NCBI RefSeq assembly: GCF_000708595.2
Contig: NZ_JARP01000001.1
Span: 682,001-746,000 of the forward strand
Direction: 5' to 3'
Source: Flavobacterium sp. KJJ
GTDB lineage: Bacteria; Bacteroidota; Bacteroidia; Flavobacteriales; Flavobacteriaceae
DNA length: 64,000 bases
The position numbers were made by a program, and so were the translations under genes. The notes under the pieces are model-generated. The model saw nothing but the letters and a program-made list of their open reading frames with translations, was not told the DNA's origin and did not search any database. Below, in pieces: positions 17,201-28,926 of the stretch; within the stretch, counting starts at the first letter, position 1, and each line of letters begins with the position of its first letter.

Positions 17201-20200
17201 ATGTACAGCTTCTTGGTGGAAATCGGTTTAGAGCAAGTTTTGCAGCAGGAGCTAATTTTACTGGAGTTCAGGTTCGTTTAGGCGGATTAGTTTCAGTATT
17301 AAGAGAATTAGATATTTATGGTGCGTCTTTTAAATATAAAGAAGCTTTAATTACTGGTGCAGCAGCTCCAATTTGTTCAGGAGGGCAAACCACATTAACA
17401 GCTACTACAACTGGAGGGGATGTTCTTAATTGGTATACTGTTCCTAGCGGAGGTGGAGCTTTTGCTACAAATACAGGAACTATAAATACAGGAGCTTTAA
17501 CAACAACTACAACTTACTATATTGAAGCTGTTAGAGGCGGTACATGTATTAATAGTGTTCGCCAGCCTGTTACTGTAACTGTATTGCCTTTGGCGTTAGC
17601 ATCAGATATTACAATTGCGAGCCCAATAACTTCTAATTGTGATGGAACAGCTGTGTTATCTCCAACATCTACTTTGCCTGGAGCACAGTTTTCATATTAT
17701 TTAGATACAGCGAAAACAAAGCCAGTTACAACTTCGTCTTCATATCCAGTTGATCAACCGGGTATAACTTTCACAAAAAATACTACAACTGGAGCGCTTA
17801 CTGTAAATGGACTTTCATCTGGAGTATCTTATACTTACTATTTAGCTGTTTCAAATGCAACAACTTGTGAAAATTCATCTGCTGCATTAGTTCCAGTTAT
17901 TGTAAATTATCCTGCAACAACTTCTACTTTGGCAGTAACAACACCATTTATAGCTTGTGGAAGTGCAAATTTAACAAATGCGATTGTAGGTTATGTTCCA
18001 AATGGAAATACAACATATACTTTCTTTGATCCATCAAACAATGTTATAACTGCAGATGCTGCAGCAAATATAACGGTAAGCGGTATTTATTCAATTCAAG
18101 CTCAGACTACTGGTTTTGATTGTCCATCGGCAAGACAAACAGTAGATGTGACCGTTAATCCTTTGCCAACTTTAACTGTTGATCCTGCTCAGTCAGTAAA
18201 TACAGGTTCTAGTGTAGCATTGAATGCAACATCTAATGCAACATCATTAGTTTGGTACGATCCACAAGGAAATAGCTTAGGAAATTCACCAGCAAATACA
18301 GGTGTTTTAAATACTCCAGGAATTTACACTTACACTGTAGTAGCTACTTTAGGGGGTTGTTCTAGAACAGGAACGCTTTCTATAAATGTAAAAGATCCAG
18401 ATAATTGTCAGTTATTGACTGAAAGAGTGTATGCTAATTCACAAACTTCAGGATCAATTGTAACAGGCGGTGTATCAAATGGAGGAGCGGCTATTGATGG
18501 GAATCCACAAACTTTTTCGACTATCACAACTGGTCTAGGACTTTTAGGAATTGGTACTACATGGCAAGATTTAAAATGGTCAGCAAATATTGTAAAAGGA
18601 ACTCCTGTAACGATTAAGTTAGGTTCTGAATATAGTGGAGTAGCTTTGGCACAAAACTTATCAGTAATTGGAACTAAAGCTGGAGTTGATATTGGAACTT
18701 TACAATCAGTTTCAGGATCATTATTGAATTTATTATCTGGTGATAATTCATATGAATTTACTTTTGTTCCATCAAATGCTTCTGGTCCGCAGGATTATGA
18801 CGGAGTAAGAATTCAATCTGCATCACTTTTAAGTGTGGCTCAAAACACAAAAGTTTTTGATGCATATTATAGTAAACCAGTTACAACGGCTACATGTACA
18901 CCAGGAGATATTGAAGATGTTTTTTATGGAGCTACAGATTTAGGACTTCCAGTAGGTGCGGTAACAGCAGCAGTTGGTGTAAGTGATGCATGGAATGTTG
19001 CAGATAATGATGTAACGACTTTTGCAACAATGTATAGTGGTTTGAATGTGCTTTCTGCATCCGATTTAATGGTAGAATTTAAAACGCCTTCGGTTGTCAG
19101 CGATACTTTAAGAATTGTAGTTTCTAAACCAGGGCTACTTTTAGATGTTAATTTACTTACTGGATTTACAATTCAGCGTTATTTAGGTAATGTTGCGGTT
19201 GGAGCTCCAATTCAAAACACAAGTACATTATTGAGTCTAAGATTATTGCCAGGAAATACTATGGCAATGGTATTGGTTTCTTCTCCATCAGAATCTTATG
19301 ACAGAATAAGAATTCGTTTAGGAGGAGTAGCAAGTGTTTTAGATTTGTTAAGAGTGCATACTGTAGAACGTGTAGGTAATACTAAAGTAATAGGAAGCGA
19401 TCCTACAAACAAAATTGCGGTTTGTCCGGGATCAGACATTACGCTGCAGATAGCGCCAGAAGCTTGTGCAGATTATAAATGGTATGATACGCTTACAGGA
19501 GGAACTGCTCTTGCAACCGGTTCTACTTTTACAGTTCCATCTACATTGGCAGCAGGAATTTATAAATATTATGTACAGCCAGTACGTTACGGCTGTGAAT
19601 CTTATGCTAGAGGATTAGTTACTGTTGAGGTTAAAGCTTCTAGTCCAGAAAATCTAATAACAAATATTACTTTAAATGGAGCGGCAAGTACTACAATTTG
19701 TTCTCCAACAGGTACAGTAACTTTAACCACAAGTTTAAATACGACGGAAACAATTACAAATCCTGTTTACCACTGGTATAGTTTTGACGGAACCACAAGC
19801 CAGCCAATTGCTGGGGCAACTGGTTCAAGTTTAACAGTAAATGGTTTAACAGCTGGAACTTATACCTATTATGTTGGATTTAGTTCAGATGAATACTGTG
19901 AAACTGCAACTGCAGATAGAAAACAAATAACTTTCACAATCTTAAGACCATCTGATCAAAATGATCTTTCAGTAAATGATATTGCTATCTGCCATGATTT
20001 GCCAGTAGTAATAACTCCAACTGCAACTTTATTGACAAATCCACTGTTTACTTGGTATTTAGATATAAATAAAACACAGCCTATAACAAACGGAGCTGTA
20101 ATAAACGGGGTAACTTATACAATCAGTGCTTCTGGTGTTTTAACAGCATCTGGAATAACACTTGCAATGAGTCCGATTTCATATTATGTTGGAGTTTCAA

Positions 20201-23067
20201 GTGATACTACTTGTGAAAACGTTGCAGGTACACTTCAATCAGCCACAGTAATTATAACAGATCCAGGTACGCCAACTTTGGTAACTGCTGGAACTCAAAA
20301 CTTCTGTTTAGTGAATGCACCAACATTTGCAAGTATTCAATTTAACCAAGCAAATATCGTTTGGTATGATGCTTTAACAGGAGGAAACAGCATTGCATCA
20401 ACTACTGCCTTGACAAGCGGTGTTTATTTTGCAGCAATAAAAGATCCAGCCACAACTTGTGAAAGCGCTGCAAGATTACAGGTTACTGTAAATGTAACAG
20501 ATCCAGGCACACCGACATTGGTAAATGCTGGAACTCAAAACTTCTGTTTAGTGAATGCACCAACATTTGCAAGTGTTCAATTTAACCAAGCAAATATCGT
20601 TTGGTATGATGCCTTAACAGGAGGAAACAGCATAGCTTCAACTACAGCCTTGACAAGCGGTGTTTATTTTGCTGCAATAAAAGATCCTATCACAAATTGT
20701 GAAAGCGCGGCAAGATTACAGGTTACTGTAAATGTAAATGATCCAGGTACACCAACATTGGTAAATGCAGGAACTCAAAACTTCTGTTTAGTGAATGCAC
20801 CAACATTTGCAAGTGTACAATTTAACCAAGCAAATATCGTTTGGTATGATGCTTTAATTGGAGGAAACAGCATAGCTTCGACTACAGCGTTGACAAGCGG
20901 TGTTTATTTTGCTGCAATAAAAGATCCAGCAACAACTTGTGAAAGCGCTGCAAGATTACAGGTTACTGTAAATGTAAATGATCCAGGCACACCAACATTG
21001 GTAACTGCTGGAACTCAAAATTTCTGTTTAGTTAATACACCAACATTTGCAAGTATTCGAGTTAACGAAGCAAATGTGGTTTGGTATAGTGCAGCCATAG
21101 GAGGAACTGCATTCGCATCAACAACAGCTTTAACTGCTGGTACATATTATGGAGCTATAAAAGATCCAATAACAGGATGCGAAAGCACAACAAGATTACA
21201 AGTTGCAGTTACAATTACAGATCCTGCTAAGCCAACAACTACAAATACAGCTCAAGTTTTCTGTTCAGGAACTTTACCAACGGTTGCCAGTATTCAAGTA
21301 AATGAAGCAAATGTAGTTTGGTATAGTGCTTCTACAGGCGGAACCGCAATTCCATCAACAACAGCTTTAGCAACAGGGGTTTATTATGGAGCTATAAAAG
21401 ATCCAGCTACTGGTTGTGAAAGTAGTGTAAGATTGCAGATAAATGTTACAGTAGGAAATACAATAAACCCTACTACAAACAATAGTGCACAATCATTTTG
21501 TACAACTGCTTCTCCAACGATAGCAAGTATTCAGGTAAACCAAAGCAACGTAACTTGGTTTAGCAGTGCCACAGGCGGAACTGCAATTCCATCTACTACA
21601 GCTTTGACTTCTGGTATTTATTATGGAAATATTGTAGATGTAACAACAGGCTGTGAAAGCTCAACTCGTTTACAGGTAACGGTTACTGTTACAAGTCCGG
21701 CACCAACACCAACAACTAATAATGCAACTCAAAACTTCTGTTCGATAAATTCGCCAACAGTAGCCAATATTCAGGTAAATGAAGCTAACGTAATTTGGTA
21801 CAGTACTGCAACAGGAGGAACAGCAATTCCAGCAACTACACCTTTAGCTACAGGAACTTATTATGGAGTTGTTTCAAGTGCAATTAGTTGTGAAAATCTT
21901 GTTAGATTAGCAGTTGCAGTAAATGTAAATACGCCAAGTATTATAACAACACCTAGAACAAATCAAACATTCTGTTTATCTGCAGCACCAACAATTGCAA
22001 ACATTTTGGTAAACGAAGCAAATGTTGTTTGGTATGCTTCTGCTACAGGCGGTACACCGTTAGCAGCAAATACACCGCTAATTGCTACAACGTATTATGC
22101 TGGAGCCCTTAGTAATACAACGAATGGTTGTGATAGCGCTACTAGATTAGCAATAACTGTAAGTTTCGAAAACGATGCTTTGGTTCCTATAACTTCTAAT
22201 GACGATACGCCATGTGTTTTCCAAGGTGTTACTTATTCAATAGCAAATGGAAAATCAAATTATGTATGGTCAATTACCAACGGAACAATTGTTTCTGGCG
22301 GAGGAACTGCAGACGGAAATGTAACAGTTTCATGGTCAGATATCGGGCCTGGTAAAGTTACCGTTACTTATATTAATACATGTAACGAAACGACAACCAA
22401 AACATTAAATGTTACCGTGGCAACCTGTTCAGATTTAACCATCACAAACACAGTTAGTAATCCAACACCTAATTTTGGTGAAGAAATAACATTTACGATA
22501 ACGGTTAATAATGTAGGCCAAGGTAATATTATAAATACTATTGTAAGTGATTTATTGCCTAGCGGATATGATTTAGTAAGCACAAGTACAACTTCTGGGA
22601 CTTATGATCCGTTAACCGGACTTTGGACAATTCCAACACTAAATGCTGGACAAAGCGTAGTACTTACAATTGTTGCTGAAGTCTTGCCAGGTGGTGATTA
22701 CCTAAATGTTGCAACTATTGAAATTTCAACTCCTTTAGATATAGATGCGGCCAACAATACGGCTTCAGCTTCTGTTGAACCAATTTGTCTGACAGTTTAC
22801 AATGAATTCACTCCAAACAATGATGGAGCTAATGATCTTTTCAGAATTGATTGTATCGAATCATATCCAAACAACGAGCTGAAAGTATACAATAGATATG
22901 GCGCACTAGTATACAGCAAAAAAGGTTATGAAAATGATTGGAACGGAACTGCCAATGTATCTGGAGTTATAAATAGAGGAGATATGTTGCCAACAGGTAC
23001 TTATTTTTATGTGATAGACATTGGAAACGGAACGGTTAAAAAAGGATGGTTATCTATAATGAGATAA
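14296..23067 (+). CDS. Giant cell-surface adhesin with Ig-like repeats and type B T9SS sorting domain
   Basis: A 2,923-residue protein. Signal peptide about 1-32 (LLGLLLLLLFCNNSFAQ). Five related 150-residue modules lie near 35-190, 449-605, 861-1017, 1369-1528 and 1534-1694, several sharing GDxIxVELGLP and VRLGGLxxVLxxLDIY. Between and after them are Ig-like (Ig_7, CHU_C-associated) domains marked by ATGGTA...TTYYV/ATRL. Eight tandem Ig-like units run from 1989 to about 2620, the first four exactly 80 residues each. A DUF11 domain (about 2713-2830) precedes the type B C-terminal sorting domain (about 2830-2923, EFTPNNDGANDLF to KKGWLSIMR). Export by Sec, then T9SS, to the cell surface is expected. 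The next gene encodes its likely PorP/SprF partner. Ligand unknown. Confidence 0.95.
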   Translation: MKKTFTFCDLIYQKRLLGLLLLLLFCNNSFAQTFCRPVSNTNSISGICIGSSVTNPTAAYDNDPGFTTFATLSTVVGAFCSAQETLVLNQTAKAGDQIALYIGNGSGLLNLSLLSTGTIQAKLNGTNVGSSVAINNPLLNLTILPGNTIGVLKYTLTGDANQVQIQLGGVVSVLTDLRIYDVRLDFAAPTVTGELNQTICSGNSATLTATPASGTTVAWYSSATSTTALATTNSYTTPSLTANTTYYIGVTRAAGCEGNERIPVVVNVSNPIAPVVSSSGTAICSTGATQQTTLSVINPIPGTTYNWYSVISGGPVLASGNFYSPTVPVGTTSFYVEAAIGGCVSPTRTQVDVISTAVPSPATALTQSVTIQSGQNATLNATTAQAGVTINWYDVATGGTALATNTSTYTTPILTASKTYYAETQSATGGCVSATRVPITVTVITTPPGGCLEANSQQTTLNGLCLLCGSTNPNNSVDGNIATAARLTVPVGLINGWIQQTLQFNNPGKAGDIVDVELELPGGLADVALLGAVSLATYNGATYNSDRVLINNPLITLQLLSGNRFKASVTAGANFDRVEVRLGGLATVLTSLDIYQASYRYKVPTISGNTTVCSGQSTTLTASLGVGETANWYSTATGGTSLVSTAAFTTPNLTTATTYYVEITRNGCVNSERSPIQVLVNNPIAPTVSASPSSVCAGQSTTITVQAPVAGTTYNWYDAAAAGNLVFTGTSFATPALTASTSYYVEAVIGSCSSPAPRSQVTITVNPLPAVPTVASTTVIIPSGQVVTLQVSNPVTGIAYDWYTVPTGGTAVATNATSYTPSPALTANTSYYISARDAATGCTSLTRTVINVMVTPPAPITSCLQANNQTTSNDGIICIGCGAVGGTAGLSVDGNNNTAATLQTPITLGGYVQQKLDFATSGVAGDIIEVELGLPTGILDISALSYITLQSYNGGADNADGVSISSLGNVQLLGGNRFRASFAAGANFTGVQVRLGGLVSVLRELDIYGASFKYKEALITGAAAPICSGGQTTLTATTTGGDVLNWYTVPSGGGAFATNTGTINTGALTTTTTYYIEAVRGGTCINSVRQPVTVTVLPLALASDITIASPITSNCDGTAVLSPTSTLPGAQFSYYLDTAKTKPVTTSSSYPVDQPGITFTKNTTTGALTVNGLSSGVSYTYYLAVSNATTCENSSAALVPVIVNYPATTSTLAVTTPFIACGSANLTNAIVGYVPNGNTTYTFFDPSNNVITADAAANITVSGIYSIQAQTTGFDCPSARQTVDVTVNPLPTLTVDPAQSVNTGSSVALNATSNATSLVWYDPQGNSLGNSPANTGVLNTPGIYTYTVVATLGGCSRTGTLSINVKDPDNCQLLTERVYANSQTSGSIVTGGVSNGGAAIDGNPQTFSTITTGLGLLGIGTTWQDLKWSANIVKGTPVTIKLGSEYSGVALAQNLSVIGTKAGVDIGTLQSVSGSLLNLLSGDNSYEFTFVPSNASGPQDYDGVRIQSASLLSVAQNTKVFDAYYSKPVTTATCTPGDIEDVFYGATDLGLPVGAVTAAVGVSDAWNVADNDVTTFATMYSGLNVLSASDLMVEFKTPSVVSDTLRIVVSKPGLLLDVNLLTGFTIQRYLGNVAVGAPIQNTSTLLSLRLLPGNTMAMVLVSSPSESYDRIRIRLGGVASVLDLLRVHTVERVGNTKVIGSDPTNKIAVCPGSDITLQIAPEACADYKWYDTLTGGTALATGSTFTVPSTLAAGIYKYYVQPVRYGCESYARGLVTVEVKASSPENLITNITLNGAASTTICSPTGTVTLTTSLNTTETITNPVYHWYSFDGTTSQPIAGATGSSLTVNGLTAGTYTYYVGFSSDEYCETATADRKQITFTILRPSDQNDLSVNDIAICHDLPVVITPTATLLTNPLFTWYLDINKTQPITNGAVINGVTYTISASGVLTASGITLAMSPISYYVGVSSDTTCENVAGTLQSATVIITDPGTPTLVTAGTQNFCLVNAPTFASIQFNQANIVWYDALTGGNSIASTTALTSGVYFAAIKDPATTCESAARLQVTVNVTDPGTPTLVNAGTQNFCLVNAPTFASVQFNQANIVWYDALTGGNSIASTTALTSGVYFAAIKDPITNCESAARLQVTVNVNDPGTPTLVNAGTQNFCLVNAPTFASVQFNQANIVWYDALIGGNSIASTTALTSGVYFAAIKDPATTCESAARLQVTVNVNDPGTPTLVTAGTQNFCLVNTPTFASIRVNEANVVWYSAAIGGTAFASTTALTAGTYYGAIKDPITGCESTTRLQVAVTITDPAKPTTTNTAQVFCSGTLPTVASIQVNEANVVWYSASTGGTAIPSTTALATGVYYGAIKDPATGCESSVRLQINVTVGNTINPTTNNSAQSFCTTASPTIASIQVNQSNVTWFSSATGGTAIPSTTALTSGIYYGNIVDVTTGCESSTRLQVTVTVTSPAPTPTTNNATQNFCSINSPTVANIQVNEANVIWYSTATGGTAIPATTPLATGTYYGVVSSAISCENLVRLAVAVNVNTPSIITTPRTNQTFCLSAAPTIANILVNEANVVWYASATGGTPLAANTPLIATTYYAGALSNTTNGCDSATRLAITVSFENDALVPITSNDDTPCVFQGVTYSIANGKSNYVWSITNGTIVSGGGTADGNVTVSWSDIGPGKVTVTYINTCNETTTKTLNVTVATCSDLTITNTVSNPTPNFGEEITFTITVNNVGQGNIINTIVSDLLPSGYDLVSTSTTSGTYDPLTGLWTIPTLNAGQSVVLTIVAEVLPGGDYLNVATIEISTPLDIDAANNTASASVEPICLTVYNEFTPNNDGANDLFRIDCIESYPNNELKVYNRYGALVYSKKGYENDWNGTANVSGVINRGDMLPTGTYFYVIDIGNGTVKKGWLSIMR
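20260..21219 (+). repeat. Four tandem 240-base repeats inside the adhesin gene
   Basis: Units begin at 20260, 20500, 20740 and 20980, each exactly 240 bases (80 codons). Units 1-3 are nearly identical at DNA level, including an identical 45-base block starting at about 20290, 20530 and 20770. Unit 4 diverges in its second half. More degenerate units continue to about 22170. The high nucleotide identity implies recent duplication or ongoing gene conversion. Confidence 0.95.
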
Positions 23068-23114
23068 GCAGGCTAAATTAATCATCTAATTAATTAAACT
23101 AAATAAGTATCGTT

Positions 23115-24047
23115 ATGAAACTATATATAAAATCATTAGAAACGTATTTTATCTTAATATGTTCTTTTATCACAGTTTGTGCCAGTGCACAGCAAGATCC
23201 GGAGTACACGCAATATATGTACAACACTATGGCGGTAAATCCAGCTTATGCTGGGTCTACCGGCACTTTAGAAGCAGCACTTTTGTACCGCTCTCAATGG
23301 GTTGGAATTTCTGGAGCACCAGAAACACAATCTTTTTCTATTCACGCACCGCTTCGAAATGAGAAAGTTGGTTTAGGACTAAGTATTGTTAATGACAAAA
23401 TTGGCCCATCAAACGAACTTTATCTTGACGGAAACTTCTCTTATTCAATCCCTTTAGGATATGAAAAAAGATTAGCATTCGGTCTAAAAGCAGGTATGCG
23501 AATGTTAAATGTAGATTGGTCAAAAGGGAGATATTACGATCCAAATGATGTTTTGTTAAATCAAAATATCGACAACCAAATGAAATTGGCAGTTGGAGCC
23601 GGGATATATTATTATACTGATAAATGGTATTTAGGTCTTTCAATTCCGAGTTTTATTCAAAGTAATTATTATGATGATGTTCAGGAATCTATAGACTATG
23701 ACCGTTTGCATTATTATTTAATGGGAGGTTATGTTTTTGATTTGAATCCGAATTTAAAATTCAAACCTGCATTTTTAGTAAAAGCAGTAACTGGAGCTCC
23801 AATTACTGCAGATGTCTCTGCGAATTTCATGATTGCTGAAAAATTTGTAATAGGGGGTTCTTATAGAACAGATGATTCTATAAGCATCTTGGCAGGTTTT
23901 CAAATATCTAAAAGTTTTTATATCGGATACGCTTTCGATTACACCGTTAGCGATCTGAATAAATACAACGATGGATCGCACGAAGTAATCTTGCGTTATC
24001 AGTTTAACAAAGGCGAAAGTAAAATTAAATCTCCTCGATTCTTCTAA
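23115..24047 (+). CDS. PorP/SprF family type IX secretion outer-membrane protein
   Basis: A 310-residue protein with a signal peptide (1-25, ending in ASAQ) followed directly by the family signature QDPEYTQYMYNTMAVNPAYAGS. The remainder is alternating beta-strand sequence typical of a 14-strand FadL/PorP-like barrel. SprF of F. johnsoniae is needed to secrete the type B CTD adhesin SprB, and paralogues sit next to their own adhesin genes. By position (48 bases after the adhesin stop) this one probably serves the adhesin upstream (inference). Confidence 0.93.
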   Translation: MKLYIKSLETYFILICSFITVCASAQQDPEYTQYMYNTMAVNPAYAGSTGTLEAALLYRSQWVGISGAPETQSFSIHAPLRNEKVGLGLSIVNDKIGPSNELYLDGNFSYSIPLGYEKRLAFGLKAGMRMLNVDWSKGRYYDPNDVLLNQNIDNQMKLAVGAGIYYYTDKWYLGLSIPSFIQSNYYDDVQESIDYDRLHYYLMGGYVFDLNPNLKFKPAFLVKAVTGAPITADVSANFMIAEKFVIGGSYRTDDSISILAGFQISKSFYIGYAFDYTVSDLNKYNDGSHEVILRYQFNKGESKIKSPRFF

Positions 24048-24058
24048 ATTTAAAACCT

Positions 24059-25993
24059 ATGAGAAAATTATATATCCTAAGTTTAGTATTGAGTTTTACG
24101 TTTAGTTTTGCTCAGACTAATTTAAAAAAAGCAGATGCCTTGTTCAAAAATTATGCTTACGTAGATGCCTCAAAGGCTTACGAAGAAATTTTACAGAACA
24201 TCAAAAGTCCATCAGCACAAACGCTAAAGAACGCTGCCGATTCGTATTATTTTATTTCAGATGCCAGAAATGCGCTAAAATGGTATAAAAAATTATACGA
24301 AGTCCAAGGCAATAATCTTACTGATATTTACTATTTGCGTTATATTCAATCGCTGAAAGCCGTTATGGATTATGATGAAGCAGATAAAATGACGAAAGAA
24401 TATTTAAATAAAAAAGGCGATCAAAAAGAAGTAAACAGATATGTTGCTCAAAAAACACAAATGGATAGTTTGGCTAAAGCAAAATCGCTGTATACGATCA
24501 AAAATCTTGATATCAATACAAGTAAATCTGATTTTGGAGCTACTTTTTTTCAAGACAAAATTGTTTTTACGTCTGCACGAGACACTACAAAATTTAGTGA
24601 AAAACTGTATACTTGGAACAATCAGCCTTTTCTAAATTTATATGTTGCTGAAAGAAATCCAGCAGATGGAAGTTTGTTTAATGAATCATTATTTTTGCCA
24701 AACGTAATGACAAAATATCATGAAGCAACGGCCACTTTTGATGCAAACGGAAAAATAATTTATTATTCGACCAACATCGTCAAAAAAAATAAACTGGTGA
24801 TTGACGAATCAAAAACGAATAATTTTCAGATTGTAAAAGGCGATATTGTAAACAATAAATTAGAAAATCCACAAAAAGTTTTCTTTGACAGTGATGATTA
24901 TTCTGTCGGGCATCCATCTTTAAGTCCTGATGGAGAATGGCTTTTCTTTGCATCAGATATGCCAGGTGGTTATGGTGAAACCGATTTGTATTATGTAAGA
25001 ATTGCTGCAGACGGAACAATGAGTTCGCCAGTAAATCTTGGACCAAAAATCAATACGATAGGAAATGACCTTTTCCCTTTCTTTCGCAACGGAAAACTTT
25101 ATTTTTCTTCTGATGGACATTATGGCTGGGGAGATTTAGATGTTTATGAAAGTTCATTTTTATCTGACGGAACCTTCTCAACTCCTAAAAATCTTGGCGC
25201 TCCAATCAATAGCAATAAAGACGATTTTGCTTTTGTAATTGACAGTGCAGATACTTACGGTTATGTTTCTTCAAACCGAGCTGGTGGTAAGGGTGATGAC
25301 GATATTTATTCTTTTATTAAAGGCAAACCGGTTTGTAATCAAAGCATTTCAGGTATGGCAATAGATAGAAAAACAAAATTGCCGCTTCCTGATGTTACGG
25401 TCATGGCATACAATTCATTTACTGAAATTTTAGGCGAGACAAAAACAAATTACGAAGGAAAATATGCCATCGTAGTGCCGTGTGGAAAAACCGCTAAAAT
25501 GATTGCTGCAAAACCGAATTACAGCAGTGATGAAAAAACGGTTCAGACAACAAGTGAAAATGAAGGTGAAATTAGAGATGTTAATTTTGAACTTAGCAAT
25601 TATGATGATTTAGTAGTTAAAAAGAAAGGTGTCGAAAAAGTAGATGTAAATCCAATTTATTTTGATTACGACAAATTTGATATTACGCCTTTAGCTATTG
25701 AAGAATTATCGAAAGTAGTTTTCATTATGCAGAAATTTCCAAACATCAGAATTAAAATTGAATCCCATACAGATTCTCGCGGGAAAGATGCTTATAACCT
25801 GAAACTTTCTGATAACAGAGCAAAATCAACACGAGATTATATTATCTCACAAGGAATTGATGCTTCAAGAATCGATAGTGCGATTGGTTATGGAGAAACG
25901 CGATTAATTAATAAATGTAAAAATGGTGTAAAATGTACTGAAGAAGAGCATTTGTTAAATAGACGTTCTGACTTTATTATTATCCAAAAATAG
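24059..25993 (+). CDS. OmpA family protein with PD40 repeats
   Basis: A 644-residue protein. Signal peptide about 1-19; TPR-like helices about 20-140; WD40-like PD40 beta-propeller repeats about 150-420 (GHPSLSPDGEWLFFASDMPGG, LYFSSDGHYGWGDLDVYES, GYVSSNRAGGKGDDDIYSF); a carboxypeptidase-regulatory-like domain about 425-510 (CNQSISGMAIDRKTKLPLPD); and a C-terminal OmpA domain about 530-644 (IYFDYDKFDITPLA, ESHTDSRGKDAYNLKLSDNRA) for peptidoglycan binding. It resembles PorE and related T9SS-associated periplasmic proteins. It lies 11 bases after the PorP gene, forming an adhesin-PorP-OmpA operon. Confidence 0.93.
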   Translation: MRKLYILSLVLSFTFSFAQTNLKKADALFKNYAYVDASKAYEEILQNIKSPSAQTLKNAADSYYFISDARNALKWYKKLYEVQGNNLTDIYYLRYIQSLKAVMDYDEADKMTKEYLNKKGDQKEVNRYVAQKTQMDSLAKAKSLYTIKNLDINTSKSDFGATFFQDKIVFTSARDTTKFSEKLYTWNNQPFLNLYVAERNPADGSLFNESLFLPNVMTKYHEATATFDANGKIIYYSTNIVKKNKLVIDESKTNNFQIVKGDIVNNKLENPQKVFFDSDDYSVGHPSLSPDGEWLFFASDMPGGYGETDLYYVRIAADGTMSSPVNLGPKINTIGNDLFPFFRNGKLYFSSDGHYGWGDLDVYESSFLSDGTFSTPKNLGAPINSNKDDFAFVIDSADTYGYVSSNRAGGKGDDDIYSFIKGKPVCNQSISGMAIDRKTKLPLPDVTVMAYNSFTEILGETKTNYEGKYAIVVPCGKTAKMIAAKPNYSSDEKTVQTTSENEGEIRDVNFELSNYDDLVVKKKGVEKVDVNPIYFDYDKFDITPLAIEELSKVVFIMQKFPNIRIKIESHTDSRGKDAYNLKLSDNRAKSTRDYIISQGIDASRIDSAIGYGETRLINKCKNGVKCTEEEHLLNRRSDFIIIQK

Positions 25994-26102
25994 TTTTATA
26001 TTTATTGTCTAATTATTTGATAATCAGTCTAAAAATATGAAACGAAGAAACCATTTGGAAGTTGGTTTTGTTTAATTCTTTTTAAGAATAATGGACAAGA
26101 AG

Positions 26103-26140
26103 AAAATCAGGCTGCAATCTTTTGCCGCCTGATTTTTGAT
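26103..26140 (+). terminator. Intrinsic terminator after the adhesin-PorP-OmpA operon
   Basis: AAAATCAGGC (26103-26112) pairs with GCCTGATTTT (26127-26136), followed by T-rich sequence, about 110 bases after the OmpA gene stop. Confidence 0.75.
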
Positions 26141-26158
26141 TTTTAAAACTTTTGCTTT

Positions 26159-26192
26159 TTGATGTTTTTGAAAAAAAATAATCCTAATTTTG
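26159..26192 (+). promoter_or_regulatory. Promoter of ligA
   Basis: TTG at 26159-26161, a 23-base spacer, and TAATTTTG at 26185-26192, a full -7 box match. The leader to the ligA ATG is about 40 bases. Confidence 0.6.
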
Positions 26193-26231
26193 ATGTTCAG
26201 TTATTCTAATTACAATCTGCACTATTTTTAA

Positions 26232-28911
<2,680 letters not shown>

Positions 28912-28926
<15 letters not shown>

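Noticed and set aside
20260..22170. CRISPR-like periodic repeats
   Set aside because: The 240-base period is in frame and encodes Ig-like domains; no short repeat/unique spacer pattern and no cas genes.
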